From assembly GCA_001464385.1 (NCBI GenBank), contig LNFB01000381.1, positions 1 to 49,874 of the forward strand: 49,874 nucleotides of DNA, given 5' to 3'. The stretch is from Deltaproteobacteria bacterium Ga0077550 (GTDB taxonomy: Bacteria > Myxococcota_A > Polyangia > Nannocystales > Nannocystaceae). The notes under the pieces are model-generated. The model was not told the origin of the DNA. It saw nothing but the letters and a program-made list of their open reading frames with translations, and searched no databases. The translations under genes and the position numbers were made by a program. Positions 1-8,132 of this stretch are shown here, one piece after another (position 1 is the stretch's first letter; every line of letters begins with the position of its first letter).

Positions 1-343
1 AACAGCGTGTGGTGCACGGACGTCCGGCCGCCGTAGTTGAGCAAGCCGTAGTTGTGCTCGCCCTCGGGGTGACCCATCGTCGCCGACTCGGCGATCTCCG
101 ACCACTGCACCGTCACGTTGCTGCCCTCGTAGAGATCGACGTTCTCGTCGACGCCCCACGACACCGACACGTGGTCGACGATCGCGACCTGGTTCAGCGC
201 GATCCGCAGGCCGTCGTACTGCTCGCCCCCGTCGCCGCCGGGGAACGGCGCGGGCCGGATCCGGACGTGCCGCAGGATGATGTTGCCCACCGCCTCGTCG
301 TACGCGGCGTACAGCCGCCCGCGGATCGTGATGCCCGCGCCCG
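1..343. repeat. Copy B of a 0.34 kb direct duplication inside the lyase gene
   Basis: This stretch is nearly identical to 1051-1377. The offset is 1,050 bp at the left end and 1,035 bp at the right end because copy B holds 15 extra bases at 100-114. Only scattered substitutions separate the copies. Copy B continues beyond the window, so its true length is unknown. Confidence 0.95.
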
Positions 344-1760
344 TCGAGTCCACACCCCCACCCTCGACCCCGCCCGACTCGCCACCGTCCGTGTCGCCGG
401 GCGGGCTCCCGCACGCCAACGCCTCTGCGAGCTCGTTGATGTACGTCTCGATCGCGGTGTAGCCCGACGGCATCACGGTGGCGTGATCGGTGCCGTCGTC
501 GGGATCGAGCCGGTGCTCCACCTCCCACGCGTCGGCCATGCCGTCACCGTCGGCGTCCGTCGGCGGATCGCTCGGCTGCAGCCCCGCCATGAGATCCACG
601 GGCTGCTCGCCACCCCAGCTCCCGCTGCGGTCCCCGATCTCCTGCTGCAACTGCACGCTCACGACATCCCGCGGGAAGGCCCCAGCGCAATCGAGCACCG
701 CGTCGTACGCCGTCGCCGCCGGCTGCACCGTGACCGCCACATAATCGGCCCCGGTGAAGTCGAACGGCGCGGCCGCCCGCACCGCCTCGGAGGCCCCGAT
801 GTTCTCGGCGAAGTACGGCTCGCCCCACGGGTCGTCGACGCAGCCCCAGTACGACACCGACTCGCCGCCGTCGAAGAACAGCGGGATCAACGTGTCGTCG
901 GGACCCTGGACGAAGGTGTTGCCCACGACCGTGATCTCGCCGCTCGCGTCGTTGTGGTTCACGAACCCGTGGCGCACGTTGTACGCGACGTTGTTGATCG
1001 ACTCCGACGGGCCGGTCGCCAGCGCGGGATCGCGGTTGCGGTTGTGGGCGAACAGCGTGTGGTGCACGGACGTCCGGCCGCCGTAGTTGAGCAAGCCGTA
1101 GTTGTGCTCGCCCTCGGGGTGACCCATCGTCGCCGACTCGGCGATCTCCACGTTGCTGCCCTCGTAGAGATCGACGTTCTCGTCGACACCCCACGACACC
1201 GACACGTGATCGACGATCGCGACCTGGTTCAGCGCGATGCGCAGGCCGTCGTACTGCTCGCCCCCGTCGCCGCCCGGGAACGGCGCGGGCCGGATCCGCA
1301 CGTGCCGCAGGATGATGTTCCCCACCGCCTCGTCGTACGCGGCGTACAGCCGCCCGCGGATCGTGATGCCCGCGCCCGGCGCCGTCTGCCCGGCAATCGT
1401 CACATCGCCGTACGCGATGGTCAGCACGTTGTTGCCGTCCGACTCGTCGAACGGATCGTCGGCGTTGGCCTCGCCGAGATCGATGACGCCCGACACGGCG
1501 AACACGATCGTGCGCGGGCCCGGGGTCTCGAGCGCCTCGCGGAGGCTCCCCGGCCCCGACTCGGCGAGCGTCGTCACGCGGATCACCGCGCCGCCGCGAC
1601 CACCGGTCGCGTTGGCGCCGAACCCCTCGGCGCCGGGGAAGGCCGGCAACGCGAGGGCGGGGCCCGAAACGCCGAGGGCGACGACGACGGCGACGACGAC
1701 GGAGGGCAACAGGGCGGGGAGGAGGCGCAGGCGAGTCGGCATGGTCGGGGACGTGACCAT
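1..1760 (-). CDS. Pectate-lyase-like secreted beta-helix protein with duplicated lyase segment (partial, C-terminus outside window)
   Basis: The reading frame opens at ATG 1760 (second in-frame ATG at 1742) and runs through position 1 without a stop, so the C-terminus lies outside the window. A hydrophobic signal peptide ends near SGPALA, and the mature start reads LPAFPGAEGFGANATGGRGG, the usual beginning of pectate lyase family 1 proteins. Beta-helix motifs follow (GSLREAL, IILRHVRIRP, DHVSVSWGVDENVDLY), then a calcium-loop-like tail (DADGDGMADAWEVEHRLDPD) and a Gly/Asp/Ser linker. The linker runs in frame into a second copy of the lyase segment that starts in mid-domain at GAGITIRGRL. The first copy lacks five residues (TVQWS) present in the second. 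Expected role: extracellular cleavage or binding of polyuronate-like polysaccharide. Substrate cannot be judged. The gene lies 37 bp behind a membrane-protein gene on the same strand. Confidence 0.85.
   Translation of the reverse strand, partial: MVTSPTMPTRLRLLPALLPSVVVAVVVALGVSGPALALPAFPGAEGFGANATGGRGGAVIRVTTLAESGPGSLREALETPGPRTIVFAVSGVIDLGEANADDPFDESDGNNVLTIAYGDVTIAGQTAPGAGITIRGRLYAAYDEAVGNIILRHVRIRPAPFPGGDGGEQYDGLRIALNQVAIVDHVSVSWGVDENVDLYEGSNVEIAESATMGHPEGEHNYGLLNYGGRTSVHHTLFAHNRNRDPALATGPSESINNVAYNVRHGFVNHNDASGEITVVGNTFVQGPDDTLIPLFFDGGESVSYWGCVDDPWGEPYFAENIGASEAVRAAAPFDFTGADYVAVTVQPAATAYDAVLDCAGAFPRDVVSVQLQQEIGDRSGSWGGEQPVDLMAGLQPSDPPTDADGDGMADAWEVEHRLDPDDGTDHATVMPSGYTAIETYINELAEALACGSPPGDTDGGESGGVEGGGVDSTGAGITIRGRLYAAYDEAVGNIILRHVRIRPAPFPGGDGGEQYDGLRIALNQVAIVDHVSVSWGVDENVDLYEGSNVTVQWSEIAESATMGHPEGEHNYGLLNYGGRTSVHHTL
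1051..1377. repeat. Copy A of the duplication inside the lyase gene
   Basis: Copy A of the direct duplication. It lacks the 15 bases that copy B has at 100-114; the junction falls between 1149 and 1150. Both offsets (1,035 and 1,050 bp) are multiples of three, so both copies are read in the same frame. Confidence 0.95.
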
Positions 1761-1797
1761 GATGCGACAACGGCGGGGAAAACCCGCCACGCTCGAG

Positions 1798-2352
1798 TTA
1801 CTGCGGCGGCAGGGCGAGCTGCTGGCGAGCGGCACGGAGCGTCTCGGCGATCCGCTCGGGCTTGTCGGCGAACGCACCGCGCCGCACCGCGACCACACCA
1901 TTCGGGGTGCGGATGACCAGCGCGACCTCCATGTCATCGCCGAACCGGTGGGGCCGGGCGTCGATTACCAGGCACTCCTTCCACGGGATGAACAGATCGA
2001 CCGGGCGCAGGTCGGGGACGGCGAGGGCCTGCGCGAGCGCGGCATTGGTGCACCGCAGCCGGATGCCACGCTCGTCGGCGTCGAGGCGATGGACCCCCCG
2101 AAGACCCACCCGATCCGCGAGCCGGATCGCCGCGAACATCCCCGTGCCGACGCCCAACACGATCGCGAAGGGCCAGCGACCCAGCAGGTACAGGGCGACG
2201 ACCGCGAGCACCAGCGTCACGAGCACCGCGTCGGCCACCCCGAACCCACGCTTGCGTGCGATCGCGATCGGCTCGGCCGGCGCCGCCGCTCCCCGGTACG
2301 GAGATCCGACCGCAACGATCGCGTCACCTTTGTCCGGTGGCTTCGTCGGCAT
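1798..2352 (-). CDS. Small integral membrane protein of unknown function
   Basis: This 184-residue protein starts at ATG 2352. A polar N-terminus of about 38 residues is followed by two adjoining hydrophobic helices (around residues 40-58 and 62-78, VADAVLVTLVLAVVALYLLG and then WPFAIVLGVGTGMFAAI). A soluble domain of about 105 residues follows, rich in beta-strand-like alternation (CTNAALAQALAVPDLRPVDL, LVIDARPHRFGDDMEVALVI). The pattern resembles small bacterial PH-like membrane proteins, but no family could be named. Its stop is 37 bp before the lyase start on the same strand, so the two may be cotranscribed. A -10-like TATCCT lies on the minus strand at 2372-2367, about 14 bp before the ATG, so the leader would be very short. 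Function unknown. Confidence 0.7.
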   Translation of the reverse strand: MPTKPPDKGDAIVAVGSPYRGAAAPAEPIAIARKRGFGVADAVLVTLVLAVVALYLLGRWPFAIVLGVGTGMFAAIRLADRVGLRGVHRLDADERGIRLRCTNAALAQALAVPDLRPVDLFIPWKECLVIDARPHRFGDDMEVALVIRTPNGVVAVRRGAFADKPERIAETLRAARQQLALPPQ

Positions 2353-2463
2353 GGCGAGCCGCGGTCAGGATACACCGGCTCCGCTGTCGCTCGACGCCGT
2401 GGCGGTTCCGACCGCGTCGCCCGCCGCGCGTGGCATCCTCGGCCGAAGAAATTCCAGGCCCGA

Positions 2464-2490
2464 TGTCGAGGACCGCCGCTCGGCGCCGAC
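2464..2490 (+). promoter_or_regulatory. ECF42-type promoter for the DGPF/sigma operon
   Basis: TGTCGA (2464-2469) and CGAC (2487-2490) are separated by 17 nt, about 57 bp before the DGPF start. TGTCGA at -35 with a CGA-type -10 is the pattern I recall as reported for ECF42 sigma factors of Streptomyces. Its position in front of a DGPF-ECF42 pair suggests autoregulation. A GC-rich hairpin (GCGCCCC/GGGGCGC, around 2505-2524) lies in the leader. Confidence 0.5.
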
Positions 2491-2547
2491 TCCCCCAAGA
2501 GAACGCGCCCCACGTCGGGGCGCCCCCACCCCGCGAGGACCACCCCG

Positions 2548-2946
2548 ATGAAGTACATCCTGATGATGAACACCCCCGGCAACGGGCCCTACCAGGTCGC
2601 GCAGTGGCCGGTCGCAGACCTGAAGGCCCACATCGGCTTCATGATCGAGTTCGTGAAGAAGCTCGGCGCCTCCGGCGAGCTCGTGGCGGCGGAGGGCCTC
2701 GCGGGGCCCGACGAGGCCAAGCTCGTGCGGGCGGGCAAGGACGGCAAGCCTGTCACCGACGGCGTCTTCCCCGAGTCGAAGGAATTCCTGGCGGGCTACT
2801 GGATCGTCGACGTCGAGTCGACGGAGCGGGCGTACGAGATCGCGGCCGAGGCCTCGGCGGCGCCGGGCAAGGGTGGCGTGCCGATGAACATGGCGATCGA
2901 GGTCCGACAGGTGATGAGCGGACCGCCGCCGGAGGCGCTCGCGTAG
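2548..2946 (+). CDS. DGPF/YCII-domain protein
   Basis: This 132-residue protein starts at ATG 2548 with GAGGA (2535-2539) 8 nt upstream. MKYILMMNTPGNGP at the start, the central ESKEFLAGYWIVDVES and the C-terminal IEVRQVM are typical of the YCII-related DGPF family, small cytoplasmic ferredoxin-fold proteins. Biochemical activity is mostly unknown for this family. Members are usual genomic partners and transcriptional targets of ECF42 sigma factors, and here the sigma gene starts 1 bp after this stop, so the two form an operon. The candidate ECF42 promoter at 2464-2490 supports the partnership. Confidence 0.9.
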   Translation: MKYILMMNTPGNGPYQVAQWPVADLKAHIGFMIEFVKKLGASGELVAAEGLAGPDEAKLVRAGKDGKPVTDGVFPESKEFLAGYWIVDVESTERAYEIAAEASAAPGKGGVPMNMAIEVRQVMSGPPPEALA

Positions 2947-2947
2947 C

Positions 2948-4189
2948 GTGCCGATGGCGGACCGCTGGGATCCGCGGCAGCTCCGCGAGCTCGCGCCGCA
3001 GGTCCTCGCCGCGACGATGCGTCGATACGACGACTTCGCCGCGTGCGAGGACGCGGTGCAGCAGGCCCTGCTCGCCGCCGCGCAGCAGTGGCCGAGCGCC
3101 GGTGTCCCCGAGCACCCGCGGGCGTGGCTGGTGCACGTCGCGTCGCGGCGGATCACCGACGCGGTGCGGGCCGAGGCGGCGCGGCGCCGTCGCGAGCAGC
3201 TCGTCGTCAGCCTCGTGCCCGCCGACGAGCAGCTCGCGCTCGCAGCCGACGAGGTCGCGTCGCAGGACGACGACACGCTGGAGCTGCTGTTCGGGTGCTG
3301 CCACGCCTCGCTGTCGTCGGCGTCCGCGATCGCCCTGACGCTGCGCGCCGTCGGCGGCCTGACGACCCTCGAGATCGCGCGGGCCTTCCTCGTGCCCGAG
3401 GCCACGATGGCGCAGCGGATCAGCCGCGCCAAGCAGAGCATCCGCGCCTCCGGCGTCCCCTTCGCTCCCCCGAGCGCGGCCGATCGCGCGGCGCGGCTCG
3501 AGAACGTGATGCACGTGCTGTATCTGATCTTCAACGAGGGCTACGCCGCCAGCTCGGGCGACGGGGTGCACCGCGTCGAGCTGTCGGACGAGGCGATCCG
3601 GCTGACGCGGATGTTGCACCGCGTGGCGCCCGACGAGCCCGAGGTCGGCGGCCTGCTCGCGCTGATGCTCCTGACCGACGCGCGACGGGCCGCGCGCACC
3701 GGCCCGGGCGGCGAGCTCATCCCGCTCGACGAGCAGGATCGCGGTCGGTGGGATCCGCGGTCGATCGCCGAGGGCGTGGCACTGCTGGGCGCGACGCTCC
3801 CCCGCGGCGCCGTCGGGCCGTACCAGCTGCAGGCCGCGATCGCGGCGCTGCACGACGAGGCGCCAACCAGCGACGCCACCGACTGGCCGCAGATCCTCGC
3901 GCTGTACGGCCTGCTGCAGCAGATCTCCGACAACCCGATGGTCGCGCTGAACCTGGCCGTGGCCACCGCGATGGTCCACGGACCGACGGCGGGCCTGGCC
4001 GAGCTCGACGCGCTGCAGGCCGATCCGCGGCTCGCCAGCGGGCACCGACTCGACGCCGTGCGCGGACATCTGCTCGAGCGCGCGGGTGACCGGGACGGGG
4101 CGCGGGCGTGCTACGGACGCGCAGCGCAGCGGACCGCGAGCACGGCGGAGCGGAATTATCTGCTGACACGCGCGGCAAGATTGGCGTGA
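2948..4189 (+). CDS. ECF42-family RNA polymerase sigma factor with C-terminal TPR-like extension
   Basis: The protein has 413 residues, about twice the size of a plain ECF factor. Sigma region 2 spans about residues 5-75 (YDDFAACEDAVQQALLAAAQ, then HPRAWLVHVASRRITDAVR). Region 4 spans about 110-165 (ALTLRAVGGLTTLEIARAFL, then MAQRISRAKQSIR). A long helical extension follows (LMLLTDARRAARTG, LQAAIAALHDEAP, YGLLQQISDNPMVALNLAVA), matching the DUF6596/TPR-like region of ECF42 factors. That extension is known to be needed for activity in this group, which works without a classical anti-sigma factor. GTG 2948 is preferred to ATG 2954 because GGAGG (2931-2935) lies 12 nt before it. The gene is 1 bp downstream of the DGPF gene. 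The likely target is the promoter of this operon; the inducing signal is unknown. Confidence 0.92.
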   Translation: MPMADRWDPRQLRELAPQVLAATMRRYDDFAACEDAVQQALLAAAQQWPSAGVPEHPRAWLVHVASRRITDAVRAEAARRRREQLVVSLVPADEQLALAADEVASQDDDTLELLFGCCHASLSSASAIALTLRAVGGLTTLEIARAFLVPEATMAQRISRAKQSIRASGVPFAPPSAADRAARLENVMHVLYLIFNEGYAASSGDGVHRVELSDEAIRLTRMLHRVAPDEPEVGGLLALMLLTDARRAARTGPGGELIPLDEQDRGRWDPRSIAEGVALLGATLPRGAVGPYQLQAAIAALHDEAPTSDATDWPQILALYGLLQQISDNPMVALNLAVATAMVHGPTAGLAELDALQADPRLASGHRLDAVRGHLLERAGDRDGARACYGRAAQRTASTAERNYLLTRAARLA

Positions 4190-4231
4190 GTGGATCTCCG
4201 CGGCGCGTGCGACACCCGGACTCGGAACGAG

Positions 4232-7009
4232 ATGATCACACCGAAGCAGCCATTGATCGGGGTCGACCAGTGGCCATCGGTCGCGGTGACCTGGCGCGTC
4301 GAGCCCGGCGCGCCACCGCAGCTGTTGGTGACGTTCGCCGTCGATCCGGCGCGACCGGCCGCGCGCGGCGACGCAGCCGTGTTGGCCAGGCTCCACCACC
4401 AGGTCCACGCGCCCCCGGGCATCCGCTGGATCCTCCACACATCGCTGCTTTCGGATGGCGACGACGCCGGGTTGGTCACGCTCGCGCGCAGTGATGCCGA
4501 GCTGCTCGAGGGCTGGCTCTTCGGCGAGTCCACGTCGGTCCACGCCTATCTGCACGAGCGCGTCCGGGCGCCGCACGTGTCGCCACCACCGCCGGTGACG
4601 ATCGCCGTGGCGCTCCCCGAGGACGCGCGCAACCGCCGGACGCTCTACCCCGTGACGGTGCAGCTCGAGCTCCGCCGCGCCGGCCCGGCGCCGGAGGGGG
4701 TCGAGGACGCGCCGGGGCTGCACTCGGCGATCACCTCGATCCCGCCGAGCAGCGATCCGACGCTCGCGGCCACGTTCGAGGTCGCGCTGTCGACACCCGA
4801 GGCGCTGCTGAGACTCGCCCACGAGCTCGGCTCGCCGACCGCAGGAGCCCAGCTCCATGCGCAGTGGGCGGTGCAGATCGGACGCGCTGGAATCGCGACG
4901 CCGATCGCGTTCGCCGTGCACCCGAGCCCACCGACGGTCTTCGCGCCCGCGCCCTTCTCCACTCGACTGCTTCGGCTCGGACCGGTGCCGATCCGTGACC
5001 ACACGACCGGCGTCGGGCGCGGCCTCGAGCCGACGCGGCACGTCGAGTTCGCGGCGATCGACATGGACGCGTGGCTGGCGGCCCTCTTCGCGGGGGTCGA
5101 TCGCGCGCTCGCCCCCGAGTTCGCGGCGTCGATCCAGACGCTCTCGGAGCGGGATCGCCGAGAACCGCAGGGCGTCGACCACCTCGCGCGGATCGTCGCG
5201 GCAAAGCACCGCATCGCGGAGGTCGCGTCCGCGTGGATGCTCCCGGTCCGGGCCGACAGCGACGCCGATCCGACCGCCGTGCGCGAGCTCTTCCGTCGAC
5301 GGCTGTGCTCGCGGCTGTCCAACGCCCAGGCGACGTGGGCGGCGGTCGAGTTCGATGCCGCCGTGCACGCGGGCGTCGTCGAGGCCTCGCTCGGTCCCTC
5401 GGCGCGGTTGTTCGGCAAGATCGTCGAGCACGCCGCCGACGGCGGGCCGCCGCGGGACACGACGATCACCTGGGCCGAGCTCGCGTTGGCCGATGCCGAC
5501 CACGCGCCGCTACCGTTCCTGCTCGACGCCCTCGGCGCGAGGAGGACGTCGGCCGCAGCGAGTGTCCCGCTCGAGCTCGTCTACGCCGCGACGCAGATCG
5601 AGCACGGTGCGCCGGGGCACGGAGCGCTCGCCTTCGTGATCCCGAGCACCGACGGCCCGTGGACGCAGCGGCTCGGCGCGGTCGAGGTCCCGGTCGTCCT
5701 GCGCGAGGCGCCGGCGAGCCCGGTGCTGATCCAACAAACGGCGGTTGGCGCGGCGCCCGATGGATCGGTCAGCGCCCTGGCGCGCTGGGACTGCATGTTC
5801 ACGTACGCGATGCCGGGCCAGCCGGCGCAGGACCGGCTGTACGTCGCGATCGCGTTCGACGTCGGGCCTTCGGCGACCATCCGCGAGGCGGACACGGATC
5901 GACTGCACCCGATCGCCGAGTTCCTCACGGTGGTGCCGTCGATCCACGCGGACTTCGTCGCCCTGCTCCCGCGCCTCGGTCGAGAGACGCAGGACGAAGC
6001 GCTGGTGCGCAGCGCTCGACTCGCGGTCGAGTCGTTCACGGATCTCCTGGCCAGCGCCGCGGATGCGCTCGTGCGCGAGCCGAGCGCTGCCTTGGGTCGT
6101 GACGCGTCTCCGATCGACGCCGCACTGTCGGGCGCCGTCTCGATCCACGAGGACGAGGTCGAGCTGCCCGACCCGACGGCGCCGGGCCGGACCATCCGCG
6201 CGCTGCGGATCACCCTCGCGGGTCCGTCGCCGATCGGCACCGCGCGCGTCGACATCGACGCACAACGGTACGAACCCATGGTCCACGCTGCGATCGAGGG
6301 CGAGCGGGTGAGCTACGTGTACGTCGATCGGAGATCGAACGCCCTGCTCACGGCCGAGGAGGCGCGACACATCGAGACGCGGACGTTCGTGCTGCCGGAC
6401 CTCGACCTCGTCTCGCGCCCCTGCGCGCGCGCGACGGTCTCGCGCACCCGCAACGAGGCGCTCCCCGACGGCACGCCGATCGCGACCCCGTTCGTGTATC
6501 GGACACCCGCGGTGTCGTTCGCCGACCCACTCTTTCCGCTGGTGGACCGACGCGACCCTGTGGACCTCACCGCGACGGAGGCGTCGCCCGACGGCGACGC
6601 CTCCATCGCCGGGCACCTGCAGCGGTTCTTCGACGCCCTGTTCGCAGCGGCCCGATCCGAGGGGGCGCGCAGGACCGTGTCGATCGAGGTGAGCTACGAA
6701 CACCGAATCGCCGAGGCCACCGCGGCAGCGCGGCTGATGATCGAGCTGGTGCCCCCCACCGACGTGATCGTGGACCCCGGCGACGAGGGGGCAGCGGGCG
6801 AGCTGCACCTCACCGAGCTCCTGCGAGCGCTGGACGAGGCGACGCGCGGATGGTTCGTGGCGAACCGTCCGAGCCCGAGCGACGGTGCGTTGGTGTTCGA
6901 CATCCAGCTGATGTCGCACTTGCGGGGCCAGCCCATGCCCTCGCTGCGCCTCCGCGACGTGCGCTTGCCGATCGCGTCGGTCGTGCCTCCGCTGACGACG
7001 ACGGCCTAG
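4232..7009 (+). CDS. Large soluble protein of unknown function (925 aa)
   Basis: One long frame has consistent high-G+C codon use throughout. ATG 4232 is preferred because GGAACGAG directly precedes it; an in-frame GTG at 4190, abutting the sigma-factor stop, would add 14 residues. There is no signal peptide or transmembrane helix, so a cytoplasmic location is likely. The sequence mixes beta-rich stretches (VTWRVEPGAPPQLLVTFAVD, VTIAVALPEDARNRRTLYPV, FTYAMPGQPAQDRLYVAIAF) with helical ones (HRIAEVASAWMLPVRADSD, ARLAVESFTDLLASAADALV). No catalytic motif or known domain was recognised. The gene sits 42 bp after the ECF42 factor on the same strand and overlaps the convergent gene at 7006 by 4 bp. 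It may be a passenger of the ECF42 operon, but nothing in its sequence shows this. Confidence 0.75.
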   Translation: MITPKQPLIGVDQWPSVAVTWRVEPGAPPQLLVTFAVDPARPAARGDAAVLARLHHQVHAPPGIRWILHTSLLSDGDDAGLVTLARSDAELLEGWLFGESTSVHAYLHERVRAPHVSPPPPVTIAVALPEDARNRRTLYPVTVQLELRRAGPAPEGVEDAPGLHSAITSIPPSSDPTLAATFEVALSTPEALLRLAHELGSPTAGAQLHAQWAVQIGRAGIATPIAFAVHPSPPTVFAPAPFSTRLLRLGPVPIRDHTTGVGRGLEPTRHVEFAAIDMDAWLAALFAGVDRALAPEFAASIQTLSERDRREPQGVDHLARIVAAKHRIAEVASAWMLPVRADSDADPTAVRELFRRRLCSRLSNAQATWAAVEFDAAVHAGVVEASLGPSARLFGKIVEHAADGGPPRDTTITWAELALADADHAPLPFLLDALGARRTSAAASVPLELVYAATQIEHGAPGHGALAFVIPSTDGPWTQRLGAVEVPVVLREAPASPVLIQQTAVGAAPDGSVSALARWDCMFTYAMPGQPAQDRLYVAIAFDVGPSATIREADTDRLHPIAEFLTVVPSIHADFVALLPRLGRETQDEALVRSARLAVESFTDLLASAADALVREPSAALGRDASPIDAALSGAVSIHEDEVELPDPTAPGRTIRALRITLAGPSPIGTARVDIDAQRYEPMVHAAIEGERVSYVYVDRRSNALLTAEEARHIETRTFVLPDLDLVSRPCARATVSRTRNEALPDGTPIATPFVYRTPAVSFADPLFPLVDRRDPVDLTATEASPDGDASIAGHLQRFFDALFAAARSEGARRTVSIEVSYEHRIAEATAAARLMIELVPPTDVIVDPGDEGAAGELHLTELLRALDEATRGWFVANRPSPSDGALVFDIQLMSHLRGQPMPSLRLRDVRLPIASVVPPLTTTA

Positions 7010-8130
7010 CGCGGAGCGACCGCGAACCACGCCCCGAGCCCGAGCCCCGCCGCGAGCTCGACCCCGCCCGCACGACCGATCCCCCGCACCGCGTCCCCCG
7101 CCTCGACGTAGCGCACGACCCCCGGCTTCGCGCGCGCCTCCATGCTCGCGGCGACCTCCAGCTCGATCGACGCGCGCACCGCCGCGCGGCCGGATCGCAG
7201 CCACCACACGACGCTGGGCGATCCGCGGACGAGCGCGCCGACGAGCGGGCGTGGCGACGCCGAGACGCCGTCGCGATCGCGCAGCGTCGCGCCCCGCGAC
7301 ACCACCGGCTCGATCGAGATCGCGGCACGCAACGGCAAGGCGAAGCGACCGCGACGCAGCACCCAGCCGCCGCCGAGCGCGACGCGGACGCGGAGCACCT
7401 GCAGCGCGTCGGTCGAGCGCGCCGCCACACGGACGTCCGCGGCCACGAGCCCGCCGCGACGGTGCATCGCGTCGACGCCGAGCGTCGCGCCGCCCGCGAC
7501 CAGGCCGCGCTCCGACACCGGCGGCCCGACCCCGAGGACGACCTCGCCGCCGAGACGCGGGCCGAGCCACCACGTCGGCGGTGTTGGTGCGCGTGGCCGC
7601 GGCGGATCGATGGGCGCCGGCCTCGGCACAGGCACCGGATCGGCCGACGGTGGCTCGACCGCCTGCAGCACCAGCGGCACCGCGACGCCCGTGCGTTCGG
7701 GCGCGAGCCGTCCGTCCTCGATCGCGTCGAGCATGTTGACCAGCGCGCCCGCGGTCGCGCGCGCGAGCTGACCGGGCGGCGCGTCCACCAGGCGCGAGTA
7801 GGCGCGGCCGTCCGAGAGCACCACCTCGAGCAGGCGCTGCGATCCGCTCGGCGTCACGCCGACCCACGCGAACCGCTCGGTCGGGACGTCGACCAGCCCC
7901 TCCGAGGGCGCGAGCCGCCGCCCACCGAGGCGCAGCGCGAGCTCGTCGCGGAGTTCGTCGTCCACCGACCCGCTGTCGACGACGACGAGCGTGATCGCGT
8001 CCGTCGACGCGGGCTCGGTCGACGCGGGCTCGGTCGCTGCAGCGGCGCGCGGGATCCCGAGCAATGCGATCCACACGCAGGCGCGGCGCCCCACGGCCGC
8101 AGTGTGCAGGATCGTCGCCGCGACCGGCAA
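7006..8130 (-). CDS. Exported, possible beta-barrel protein of unknown function
   Basis: This 374-residue protein starts at TTG 8130. GGGGAG lies 5 nt upstream and overlaps the end of the preceding gene, which suggests translational coupling; GTG 8094 is an alternative. The N-terminus ACVWIALLGIPRAAAATEP looks like a signal peptide. Residues about 45-160 form a soluble domain, followed by a Pro-rich hinge around residues 165-190 (PVPVPRPAPIDPPRPRAP). The C-terminal half has alternating hydrophobic strands with aromatic and Gly residues (LGPRLGGEVVLGVGPPV, LRVRVALGGGWVLRRGRFAL, ELAAGLGLGAWFAV), as in small outer-membrane barrels. It is the last gene of the run that includes the ECF sigma factor and its anti-sigma-like partner, so it is probably part of that envelope-response unit. 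Function unknown. Confidence 0.72.
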   Translation of the reverse strand: MPVAATILHTAAVGRRACVWIALLGIPRAAAATEPASTEPASTDAITLVVVDSGSVDDELRDELALRLGGRRLAPSEGLVDVPTERFAWVGVTPSGSQRLLEVVLSDGRAYSRLVDAPPGQLARATAGALVNMLDAIEDGRLAPERTGVAVPLVLQAVEPPSADPVPVPRPAPIDPPRPRAPTPPTWWLGPRLGGEVVLGVGPPVSERGLVAGGATLGVDAMHRRGGLVAADVRVAARSTDALQVLRVRVALGGGWVLRRGRFALPLRAAISIEPVVSRGATLRDRDGVSASPRPLVGALVRGSPSVVWWLRSGRAAVRASIELEVAASMEARAKPGVVRYVEAGDAVRGIGRAGGVELAAGLGLGAWFAVAPR

Positions 8131-8132
8131 CG

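Noticed and set aside
544..1770. 408-residue minus-strand frame in the lyase region
   Set aside because: It is the neighbouring frame of the lyase gene, Arg-rich and without motifs; the lyase frame has signal peptide, family motifs and a calcium-type tail.
9..1916. Long plus-strand open frame opposite the lyase gene
   Set aside because: It is the antisense of a well-supported pectate-lyase-like gene and of the next membrane-protein gene; its Arg/Val/Asp-rich sequence has no domain.
2753..5503. Large minus-strand frame opposite the ECF42 gene
   Set aside because: High-G+C DNA gives long antisense frames. The plus strand carries the DGPF and sigma-factor motifs with ribosome-binding sites.
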